Shown here: in pieces, positions 6,790 to 13,892 of the stretch
Layout of the letters: each line of letters begins with the position of its first letter
Position numbering within the stretch: the stretch's first letter is position 1
Assembly: GCA_045642545.1 (NCBI GenBank)
Contig: JAZUJB010000032.1
Coordinates: 1 to 17,091 of the forward strand
Reading direction: 5' to 3'
Length of the DNA stretch: 17,091 bases
From: F23-B02 sp045642545
GTDB taxonomy: Bacteria > Bacillota > Clostridia > Oscillospirales > Oscillospiraceae
Made by a program: the position numbers and the translations under genes
The notes under the pieces: model-generated
What the model was told of the DNA's origin: nothing
The model's input: only the letters and a program-made list of their open reading frames with translations
Databases searched by the model: none

Positions 6790-9700
6790 TCAGTTTGTTT
6801 CGATAGAGCGCTGAGCCTCTTCAAGGTCAAGCTCTATTACCCTGGAAACACCCTTTTCCTGCATCGTTACGCCGTACAGGTGGTCTGCCTCCTCCATCGT
6901 GCCGCGACGGTGAGTGATGACGATAAACTGAGTCTTATCGCACATAAGACGCATATAGTCTGCATAGCGGATAACATTGGCCTCGTCAAGTGCAGCCTCA
7001 ATCTCGTCCATAACACAGAACGGAGTGGGACGCACCTTTAAGATTGCAAAGTACAGTGCGATTGCAACGAATGCCTTTTCACCGCCTGACAGAAGGCTGA
7101 TATTCGATACCGCCCTTCCGGGAGGCTGAACCTTCATTTCAATGCCGCATTCAAGCGGATTTTCCTCGTCCTCAAGGATAAGAGATGCCTTGCCGCCGCC
7201 GAACAGCTCAAGGAAGGTTGTTCTGAAGTTTTCGTCGATGAGCTTGAACTCACGCAGGAATACCTCCTGCATCTCGCTGGTTACATCGTTTATTATACCC
7301 AAAAGTTCCTTCTTTGCCTTCTCAACATCGTCGCGCTGACCGGTAAGGAACTCATATCTTGTGCTGACTCGCTCGTATTCCTCGATTGCACCGATATTCG
7401 GTGTGCCGAGAGCGGAAATCTGACGGCGCAGGTCGTTGATGCCGCGGGTTTCCTTCTGCAGATTTTCAACCGGCTGACGGATATCCTGCGCTGCGGTGAA
7501 CGAAAGCTCGTAGTTTTCCCAGAGCTTATCGAGAATCTGCTTTTCCTCCATATCGGCGGCAAGCTTCTTCTGCTCAATTCGTGCGCAGCTTCTCTCAAGC
7601 TCAAGCAGCTCGCGGTTGCGCTCCTGCGCGTCCTTATCCGCCTTGGTGCGTCTGCCTTCAAGCTCAAGACGCTTGTTGTTAATCTCGTTTATCTCGGTGC
7701 GCTTATTCTCCGCCTGAGCAAGAATTCCCGCACGCTTTTCATGTATCTTTTCAAGCTGCTGCTCTATGCTGCGGCGGTTATCCTCAGCCGCCTCAATGGC
7801 CTTGCGGCGCACATCGCTGTCGCCGGACAGTGCCTCAAGCAGAGCATTGAGCTGACCGATGGCAAGCTCGGTTGCGCGCTTTTCAGCCTCATTCGATGCT
7901 GCTGCACGCTTAAGCTCTGCCTGGTCCTCGAGTGCCATATCAAGCTCATAACGCAGGCCTGAAAGAGCGTTTCTTGCTCTGTCAAGCTCGGAGCTTGCGT
8001 TGTTGAACTCGGTTTCAAGCTTGATTCTGCGCTTTTTGAGCTCCTCGAGCTCATTTGCGCGTGAAAGAATGCCCGTGCCCTTTGCCGCGCTGCCGCCCGT
8101 CATTGAGCCGCCTGAGTTAATAAGCTGTCCGTCAAGGCTGACTATGCGAAGTCTGTTGCCATTTGCCTTGGACATTCTGACCGCATCAGCAAGGGTTTCC
8201 GCTACTACTGTTCTGCCGAGCAGGTTTGCGAATATGCCATCGTATTTCTTATCAAACTGAACGAGGTCATACGCAACGCCCACAAAGCCAGGGTCGTTTA
8301 CGGGAGCATCCTTCATGATATGACCGCTTATTGTGTCAATCGGCAGGAAGGTTGCACGGCCCGAATCCGTGCGCTTGAGCATTTCAATCGCGCTGCGGCC
8401 GTCATTCTGAGTGTCGATTACTATATTCTGCATTGCTGCGCCGAGTGCCGTTTCAATGGCAAGGGCACATTCGTTATCTGCCTTTACAAGGTTTGCAACG
8501 GGTCCGTGAACACCGCGCAGAGTGCCGCGCTTTGACTCGCGCATTACGGTCTTGACCGCCTTTGAGAAGCCCTCAAATTCCTTTTCCATCTCGGAAAGCA
8601 TATGAATTCTTGCATCCATACTGCGACAGTCAACGCTGAGCTTATTGACCTTTTCGTGAAGCTGCTCGGTTGCGGTCTCGCGTGAGGAAAGCTTCATTCT
8701 ACAGCCGTCAAGCACATTGCCGTTTGCAACGAGCTTGTCCTTAAGCTCTGCCATTGCGGCATCAAGAGCGCCTATGCGGCTGCGGTTTTCTTCAATCTGC
8801 GCGCCAATCTCACCGACGCGGTTTTCCGCCTCGGCAATATCCTTCTTCATACGCTCAACTGCTTCGTTGCTGCTCTGAATATTTGCGCGAAGCACTGCTG
8901 CCTCGGAGTCGCACTCGGCTGCTCTGCCCTCAATCTCGGACAGACTCTGTCTTGCCTTTTCAGCCTCAACATCCTTCTCGCGCATACGCTCGGAGATGTT
9001 GCCCGAGGATGCGTAAAGCGCCTCAAGGCTGCGGTGCGCGTTATCGAGATTGCGCTTAGCCGCTTCGTAGTCGTTATTTACGGCATCTGCCTGAGAATGC
9101 AGCTTGTCCAGCGTTGCCATCCATACGGAAATCTCACGCAGACGCAGCTCATCGCGCATGACAAGATATTTCTTAGCGGTTTCAGACTGCTTTTTAAGCG
9201 GCTCAACCTGAAGCTCCAGCTCATCAATCTTGTCATTGATGCGAAGGAGGTTTTCCTCCGTCTTCTGCAGCTTGCGCTCGGACTCCTCCTTGCGGCTGCG
9301 GTAACGCGAAATGCCTGCCGCCTCTTCAAATACCTCGCGGCGATCTGCGCTCTTGGTGGATACTATCTCGGCAATTCTGCCCTGACCGATGATGGAATAG
9401 CCGTCACGGCCGAGACCCGTGTCCATAAGCAGGCTGTTGATATCCTTAAGGCGCACTGCCTCGCGGTTTATGTAGTACTCGCTTTCACCGCTGCGGTAGT
9501 AGCGGCGAGTGAGCATAAGCTCGGTATTATCGCAATCGAAGATGTGCTCGGAGTTGTCAATTATGAGCGAAACCTGAGCAAAGCCCAATGCGCCCCTCTT
9601 CTCCGTGCCGCCGAAGATGACATCCTCCATCTTGCCGCCGCGCAGAGTTTTGGAACGCTGCTCACCCATAACCCACAGTATTGCATCGGAAATGTTCGAC

Positions 9701-9810
9701 TTGCCCGAGCCGTTAGGTCCTACAATTGCGGTTATGTCCTTTTCAAATTTTATCAGGGTCTTATCGGGGAACGACTTGAAGCCCTGAATTTCCAACGCTT
9801 TTAAGTACAA
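6790..9810 (-). CDS. smc: Chromosome partition protein SMC (condensin ATPase), shortened arms, TTG start
   Basis: SMC dimers with ScpA/ScpB compact and separate newly replicated chromosomes. Numbered from the chosen start, the 1006-residue protein has an N-terminal head with Walker A GPNGSGKSN (31-39), a coiled coil (about 165-425), a hinge (about 430-575, including LINSGGSMTGGS), a return coiled coil (about 580-805) and a C-terminal head with the LLSGGEKA signature (907-914) and Walker B VMDEIEAALDEAN (933-945). The start is placed at TTG 9810 because it gives the canonical N-terminus (Met)-YLKALEIQGFKSF and has TGAGGT (9818-9823) seven bases upstream; an earlier in-frame TTG at 9840 has no ribosome binding site and lies almost at the predicted transcription start. 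Bacterial SMCs are usually about 1180 residues, so this one is short by about 180, lost from both arms. Confidence 0.96.
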   Translation of the reverse strand: MYLKALEIQGFKSFPDKTLIKFEKDITAIVGPNGSGKSNISDAILWVMGEQRSKTLRGGKMEDVIFGGTEKRGALGFAQVSLIIDNSEHIFDCDNTELMLTRRYYRSGESEYYINREAVRLKDINSLLMDTGLGRDGYSIIGQGRIAEIVSTKSADRREVFEEAAGISRYRSRKEESERKLQKTEENLLRINDKIDELELQVEPLKKQSETAKKYLVMRDELRLREISVWMATLDKLHSQADAVNNDYEAAKRNLDNAHRSLEALYASSGNISERMREKDVEAEKARQSLSEIEGRAAECDSEAAVLRANIQSSNEAVERMKKDIAEAENRVGEIGAQIEENRSRIGALDAAMAELKDKLVANGNVLDGCRMKLSSRETATEQLHEKVNKLSVDCRSMDARIHMLSEMEKEFEGFSKAVKTVMRESKRGTLRGVHGPVANLVKADNECALAIETALGAAMQNIVIDTQNDGRSAIEMLKRTDSGRATFLPIDTISGHIMKDAPVNDPGFVGVAYDLVQFDKKYDGIFANLLGRTVVAETLADAVRMSKANGNRLRIVSLDGQLINSGGSMTGGSAAKGTGILSRANELEELKKRRIKLETEFNNASSELDRARNALSGLRYELDMALEDQAELKRAAASNEAEKRATELAIGQLNALLEALSGDSDVRRKAIEAAEDNRRSIEQQLEKIHEKRAGILAQAENKRTEINEINNKRLELEGRRTKADKDAQERNRELLELERSCARIEQKKLAADMEEKQILDKLWENYELSFTAAQDIRQPVENLQKETRGINDLRRQISALGTPNIGAIEEYERVSTRYEFLTGQRDDVEKAKKELLGIINDVTSEMQEVFLREFKLIDENFRTTFLELFGGGKASLILEDEENPLECGIEMKVQPPGRAVSNISLLSGGEKAFVAIALYFAILKVRPTPFCVMDEIEAALDEANVIRYADYMRLMCDKTQFIVITHRRGTMEEADHLYGVTMQEKGVSRVIELDLEEAQRSIETN

Positions 9811-9817
9811 ATGCTTT

Positions 9818-9823
9818 ACCTCA
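9818..9823 (-). promoter_or_regulatory. Ribosome binding site deciding the smc TTG start
   Basis: TGAGGT, complementary to the 16S rRNA tail, lies seven bases upstream of the TTG at 9808-9810. This spacing and the match of the resulting N-terminus to the SMC family decide the start over the in-frame TTG thirty bases earlier. Confidence 0.75.
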
Positions 9824-9853
9824 TATTCAAATCTGCACAATAATGCACACTAT

Positions 9854-9882
9854 ATAATATAACATATTTCCGCCTTAATCAA
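9854..9882 (-). promoter_or_regulatory. Probable sigma-A promoter for smc and downstream genes
   Basis: On the minus strand a -35 box TTGATT (9877-9882) and a -10 box TATTAT (9854-9859) are separated by exactly 17 bases. They match the TTGACA/TATAAT consensus at 4 of 6 and 5 of 6 positions, in an AT-rich pocket. The -35 box overlaps the last codons of the radical SAM gene. Transcription would begin near 9847, giving a leader of about 37 bases before the smc TTG. It is the only promoter-like sequence found at a gene junction in the window. Confidence 0.6.
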
Positions 9883-10888
9883 GGCTGAGTATTGTAATTT
9901 CACCGATTTTTACATCTGCCGCGCGTACTTTTAATGACTTGAGACCGTACCTCTTGGTAAGCTCAAGAATATTGCAGCGGTGCTGACCTGTCATTTTGGA
10001 CACATCGGACTTGTTTACACCGAGTACAACGCCTGCATTCGTCTTCACATCCCGCAGTAAATCGATTGCTCTGTTGAGCATTATGCGCGAGCGCACAAGC
10101 TCGCCGAGTGCGGGGTGGTATGCGCCGCCTGCGGCATCTCCGCCCGACAAATCCTCAGTAGGATTTAGCCCCATTCTGATTATGGGAATGCCCGCCGCAT
10201 CAAAAAGCTCCGTGATTTTCGCGCACACGCGCACGGCGTCCTCAACAGTATGCTCTTTATACTCCCCTGCCTGCCACATATCGTACAGCGCAGTATCTCG
10301 GACGATAACAGTCGGGTAAATTCTGACTCCGTCGGGCTTTAGCGCGATTATCCTCTCCGCCGTTTCAACGCAGCTTTCGTCGGTATCTCCGGGAAGTCCC
10401 GTCATCATCTGCAAAATCAGCTCAAAGCCTGCGGCCTTAATAAGCCTTGATGCGTCCTCAACCTCTTTTGCGGTATGACCTCTGCCGGACAGATACAGCA
10501 CCCGGTCGCATAGCGACTGAGCTCCGAGCTCAACTGTTGATACGCCGTGCTTTTTAAGCCTTGCAAGCACCTCGTCATCAATTGCATCGGGGCGTGTTGA
10601 AAGTCTTATGGAAGCAATTGTGCCGTCATTAAGATACGGCTGCGCGGCGTTCAAAAGCGCAAGCTGCTCGGCAACGGGTATTGCCGTGAAGCTGCCTCCA
10701 TAAAACGCCAATTGCCGCTTTGACTCTTTTGGAGTCAAGGCGGCTGCATTCTCTATTGCGTTTTTGACGGTTTCGGCCGTTGCAGGCTGAGTATGTCCCG
10801 AGATGCGTCTCTGATTGCAGAAAACGCAGTCATTCGGGCAGCCTAAATGCGGCACGAAAACGGGTATTATACTGTTTCTTGCTGTCAT
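9875..10888 (-). CDS. Elp3-like radical SAM protein without acetyltransferase domain
   Basis: A 337-residue radical S-adenosylmethionine enzyme. The iron-sulphur cluster motif CxxxCxxC is C17, C21 and C24 (in GCPNDCVFCNQRR). It is followed by YGGSF (63-67, SAM-binding), STRPD (97-101), ELGAQS (120-125), GRGHT (135-139) and GLPGDT (164-169), all typical of the Elp3/COG1243 family. The histone-acetyltransferase-like domain of full Elp3 (about 540 residues) is missing; instead there is a short radical SAM C-terminal extension ending in a small beta-rich tail. Elp3 modifies wobble uridines in tRNA, so an RNA-modifying role is plausible but not shown. The ATG overlaps the rnc stop as ATGA, indicating coupling to RNase III. 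The exact substrate is unknown. Confidence 0.88.
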   Translation of the reverse strand: MTARNSIIPVFVPHLGCPNDCVFCNQRRISGHTQPATAETVKNAIENAAALTPKESKRQLAFYGGSFTAIPVAEQLALLNAAQPYLNDGTIASIRLSTRPDAIDDEVLARLKKHGVSTVELGAQSLCDRVLYLSGRGHTAKEVEDASRLIKAAGFELILQMMTGLPGDTDESCVETAERIIALKPDGVRIYPTVIVRDTALYDMWQAGEYKEHTVEDAVRVCAKITELFDAAGIPIIRMGLNPTEDLSGGDAAGGAYHPALGELVRSRIMLNRAIDLLRDVKTNAGVVLGVNKSDVSKMTGQHRCNILELTKRYGLKSLKVRAADVKIGEITILSLD

Positions 10889-11559
10889 TTATTAAGCATC
10901 TTCAGTGCCTTGCAGGCTGCTGCCTGCTCAGCCTCTTTCTTTGTACGGCCTTCGCCCTCTCCGATTACCTCACCGTTGAGGCAAACCTTTGCCGCAAACA
11001 TCTTTGCGTGGTCGGGGCCCGATTCGCCTGCGGGTACATAGCTGAGCACCTGCCCGCTCTTGCGCTGTACAAGCTCCTGCAGCTCAGTTTTATAGTCGGC
11101 TGCGTGATGCGCCTCAATGCTCTCGGGGCTTAATATCATTCGCTCAATAAAGCGCGCGGGAGCTTCGATTCCTCCGTCGAGGAACATTGCGGCAATTACT
11201 GCTTCAACCGCATCGGCAAGTATCGATGCGCGGCTTCTGCCGCCGTTTTTCTCCTCGCCGTGACCCATACGCAGGTATTTACCGAGGTCGAGGTCGAGTG
11301 CAACACCGTGCAGACTCTGCTCGCAGACAAGCTCCGCGCGCAGTCTTGTCATCTTGCCCTCGGGCATTGACGGCTCCATTGCATACAGATGCTTTGCCGT
11401 TACGAAGCCGAGCACGGAGTCGCCGAGAAACTCAAGGCGCTCGTTGCTTGAGCAGCCCTCTGCCCTCTTCTCATTTGCATAAGAGCTGTGAGTGAGTGCA
11501 TTCTTCAGCAAATCAGCATTCTTAAAGCTGTATTCTAATTTCTTTTCAAGCTCTTTCAC
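10885..11559 (-). CDS. rnc: Ribonuclease III, GTG start
   Basis: Cleaves double-stranded RNA, including precursor rRNA and mRNA hairpins. The 224-residue protein has the N-terminal nuclease domain with the signature NERLEFLGD (39-47, catalytic E43 and D47) and the second acidic site ADAVEAVIAA (115-124, D116 and E119). The C-terminal double-stranded RNA-binding domain (about 155-222) ends in GRTKKEAEQAAA. The start is GTG at 11559, giving (Met)-KELEKKLEYSFKNADLLKNA, the normal family N-terminus; a GAGGAAG within the last plsX codons provides the ribosome binding site, and the gap to plsX is five bases. The stop overlaps the radical SAM gene start. Confidence 0.97.
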   Translation of the reverse strand: MKELEKKLEYSFKNADLLKNALTHSSYANEKRAEGCSSNERLEFLGDSVLGFVTAKHLYAMEPSMPEGKMTRLRAELVCEQSLHGVALDLDLGKYLRMGHGEEKNGGRSRASILADAVEAVIAAMFLDGGIEAPARFIERMILSPESIEAHHAADYKTELQELVQRKSGQVLSYVPAGESGPDHAKMFAAKVCLNGEVIGEGEGRTKKEAEQAAACKALKMLNK

Positions 11560-11564
11560 TTAAC

Positions 11565-12578
11565 TTACGCTTCCTCGGAAATACGCATATAGTCTATGTT
11601 TTCAACGATATCGTTTATCATACCGGATTCTGCAAAGGCCTTTGCCTGACGGATTGCGGCAAAGAATGCCTCATCCTCGGACGAGCCGTGGGCCTTGATA
11701 ACGGGCTTGGAGATACCGAGCAGTGCAGTACCTCCGACCTCGTTGGGGTCAAGCTTTTTCTTAATGCCCTTAACATCCTTTTTGACAACTGCAGCAGCAA
11801 GCTTGTTCTTTGTGCTCATTGTGAACACACCCTTCAGCTCGCCGAACAGCCACTTTGCAACGCCCTCTGCGGTCTTGAGTGCGATATTGCCCGAGAAGCC
11901 GTCAGATACTACAACATCAACGCCGCCGAGGAACATAGTGCTTGCCTCGACATTGCCGACAAAGTTTATTCTGCCCTGCTCGTGTGCTGCCTGCAGCAGC
12001 TTGTAGGTGTTATGCTGCAGTGCGCCGCCCTTGGTTTCTTCAACGCCGATGTTGAGAAGTCCTACGCGGGGATTTTCAATGTCCATAAGGCGCTTTGCGT
12101 AAAAGCTGCCCATATATGCAAACTGCAGAAGGTACTCGGGAGTGCACTCGGCATTTGCGCCGCAGTCAATGAGCATAAGTCCGTTTTCACCGCTGGGCAT
12201 TACGGGTGCCATTGCTGCGCGGCGAACACCGCGGATGCGCTTTACGGTGAGTGTTGCGCCGGTAAGTAGTGCGCCGGTTGAGCCTGCGGATACAACTGCA
12301 TCGCCCTGACCGTCTCTGAGCATATTGAGTGCAACTGCCATGGAAGAATTCTTCTTGCGGCGTACTGCCGTGCTCGGGTCATCGTGCATTGTGATGACCT
12401 CGGGTGCATCAACTATGCTTATTCCCTTGCGGTCAACTCCCTCAAGGCACTTCTCAATGTCATCAGTGCGGCCTACCAGAACGAGCTCAACACCGAGTCT
12501 GTCCCTTGCAAAAACGGAACCTCTGACTATTGCCTCGGGTGCGTTATCGCCGCCCATTGCATCAACTATTATTTTCAC
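11565..12578 (-). CDS. plsX: Phosphate acyltransferase PlsX, GTG start
   Basis: Converts acyl-ACP and phosphate to acyl-phosphate, the donor used by PlsY to begin phospholipid synthesis; it is a peripheral membrane enzyme. The 337-residue length is normal. Signatures: DAMGGDNAP (6-14), VVSAGSTGALLTGA, LIDCGANAECTPEYL, GLLNIGVEETKG, VVSDGFSGNIALK and GGTALLGISKPVIKAHGSS. The start is GTG at 12578 with a perfect AAGGAGG (12588-12594) nine bases upstream; it overlaps the end of trmFO by 17 bases. In Bacillus plsX is followed by fabD, fabG and acpP before rnc; here rnc follows directly. Confidence 0.97.
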   Translation of the reverse strand: MKIIVDAMGGDNAPEAIVRGSVFARDRLGVELVLVGRTDDIEKCLEGVDRKGISIVDAPEVITMHDDPSTAVRRKKNSSMAVALNMLRDGQGDAVVSAGSTGALLTGATLTVKRIRGVRRAAMAPVMPSGENGLMLIDCGANAECTPEYLLQFAYMGSFYAKRLMDIENPRVGLLNIGVEETKGGALQHNTYKLLQAAHEQGRINFVGNVEASTMFLGGVDVVVSDGFSGNIALKTAEGVAKWLFGELKGVFTMSTKNKLAAAVVKKDVKGIKKKLDPNEVGGTALLGISKPVIKAHGSSEDEAFFAAIRQAKAFAESGMINDIVENIDYMRISEEA

Positions 12579-13887
12579 AGCCGAAGACCTCCTTGTTCAT
12601 TAGTGTATCTATAATCGCAAGCGACCTTGCGGATATCTCTGCGTTTTTGTTTCTCTTGCCCTTGACTCTGTAGCCGAGGGGTGTGATTATGCCGAAGTTT
12701 ATGTTCATCGGCTGGAAATCGCCTACGCTGCCGCCGGAGATATACAGACCGAGCGCACCGATTGCGGTTTCCTGCGGAAAATCAACAGGCTCCATACCGA
12801 GAAGTCTTGCAGCGGTTTCGATGCCGACAAGCATACCCGAAGCTGCGGACTCGATATAGCCCTCAACGCCGGTCATCTGACCTGCAAAGCTGATGCGCGG
12901 CTGCGCCTTCAGTCGGTAATAGCGGTCTAAAAGCTGCGGACTGTTAAGATAAGTATTGCGGTGCATTACGCCGAAGCGGACAAACTCCGCATTCTTCAGC
13001 GCAGGTATCATTGAGAATACGCGCTTCTGCTCGCCCCATGTAAGATGTGTCTGGAAGCCGACAAGATTGTAAATCGTTCCGTCGGCGTTATCTCGTCTTA
13101 GCTGAACAACAGCATAGTTTTCTCTGTTTGTTCTCGGGTCGCGCAGTCCGACGGGCTTGAGCGGTCCGTAGCGCAGGGTATCCTCGCCGCGGCGCGCCAT
13201 AACCTCAACGGGCATACAACCCTCAAATACGCCGCCGTCATCAAAGCCGTGAACCTCGGCCTCCTTTGCGGATACAAGCTCTTTTACAAAGGCCTTGTAC
13301 TCCTGCTCGTCCATCGGGCAGTTTACATAATCTGCCGTGCCCTTATCGTAGCGTGAGGCAAAGAATGCACTGTCCATATCAACGCTTTCAAGCGTTACAA
13401 TAGGTGCGACCGCATCGTAAAAGTGCAATCCCTCGCTATTGCAAAGCTGCTCGAGCTTTGCTGCAAGCGCATCGCTTGTAAGGGGTCCTGTTGCCACAAC
13501 AAGCTCACCCTCGGGGAAATCCGTTGCTTCCTCGGAAACAAGCTCAATATTCGGGCAGGCCTTAATTTTATCAGTAATGTACTTGGAAAATCCCTCACGG
13601 TCAACAGCTAAGGCTCCGCCTGCGGCGACCTTGTTTGCGTCTGCGCTCTCCATAATGAGTGAGCCCATTTTTCGCATCTCCGCCTTGAGCAGACCGACTG
13701 CGTTTGTAAGCTCATCGCTCCGCAGTGAATTTGAGCAGACAAGCTCGGCAAAATATTCCGATGTGTGCGCAGGGGTCATTTTCTGAGGCTTCATCTCATA
13801 GAGCTTTACCTCAATGCCGCGCTTTGCAAGCTGCCATGCACATTCGCAGCCTGCAAGTCCCGCGCCGAGTACCGTGACTTTTTCCAT
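12562..13887 (-). CDS. trmFO: Folate- and FAD-dependent tRNA (uracil-54-C5) methyltransferase
   Basis: Makes ribothymidine (T54) in tRNA using methylene-tetrahydrofolate and FADH2, the route used by most Firmicutes in place of SAM-dependent TrmA. The 441-residue protein begins with the FAD-binding GAGLAG (8-13), followed by LYEMKPQKMTPAH and the ELVCSNSLRSDE segment. The two functional cysteines are at C51 and C224 (in FEGCMPVEVMA), with the same 173-residue spacing as C53 and C226 of the Bacillus enzyme. The C-terminal GQMTGVEGYIESAASG motif is typical. The ATG at 13887 has an AAGGA nine bases upstream; the gene follows topA after five bases, the standard Firmicutes order. Confidence 0.97.
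   Translation of the reverse strand: MEKVTVLGAGLAGCECAWQLAKRGIEVKLYEMKPQKMTPAHTSEYFAELVCSNSLRSDELTNAVGLLKAEMRKMGSLIMESADANKVAAGGALAVDREGFSKYITDKIKACPNIELVSEEATDFPEGELVVATGPLTSDALAAKLEQLCNSEGLHFYDAVAPIVTLESVDMDSAFFASRYDKGTADYVNCPMDEQEYKAFVKELVSAKEAEVHGFDDGGVFEGCMPVEVMARRGEDTLRYGPLKPVGLRDPRTNRENYAVVQLRRDNADGTIYNLVGFQTHLTWGEQKRVFSMIPALKNAEFVRFGVMHRNTYLNSPQLLDRYYRLKAQPRISFAGQMTGVEGYIESAASGMLVGIETAARLLGMEPVDFPQETAIGALGLYISGGSVGDFQPMNINFGIITPLGYRVKGKRNKNAEISARSLAIIDTLMNKEVFGCENNS
12588..12594 (-). promoter_or_regulatory. Strong ribosome binding site for plsX inside the trmFO end
   Basis: AAGGAGG lies in the last codons of trmFO, nine bases before the plsX GTG. It fixes the plsX start and implies translation of plsX independent of pure stop-start coupling. 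Confidence 0.8.
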
Positions 13888-13892
13888 ATGCT

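Noticed and set aside
5851..7041. Long open frame on the plus strand opposite ftsY and the smc end (396 codons).
   Set aside because: It shadows two conserved genes in antisense; the cysteine- and leucine-rich translation resembles no known protein.
9246..9260. GGAGG-TTTT-CCTCC palindrome in the smc coding region, resembling internal ribosome binding sites.
   Set aside because: It encodes a coiled-coil stretch (TEENLLRI) with no suitable start codon or open frame behind it on either strand.
9034..9804. Plus-strand open frame of 256 codons opposite the smc N-terminal half.
   Set aside because: The smc gene on the other strand is unambiguous; the frame is a by-product of its codon use.
10720..10738. 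Perfect 7-bp inverted repeat (TTGACTC / GAGTCAA, five-base loop) inside the radical SAM gene.
   Set aside because: It lies wholly within conserved coding sequence, has no U-run and no nearby gene start, so chance or codon constraint explains it.
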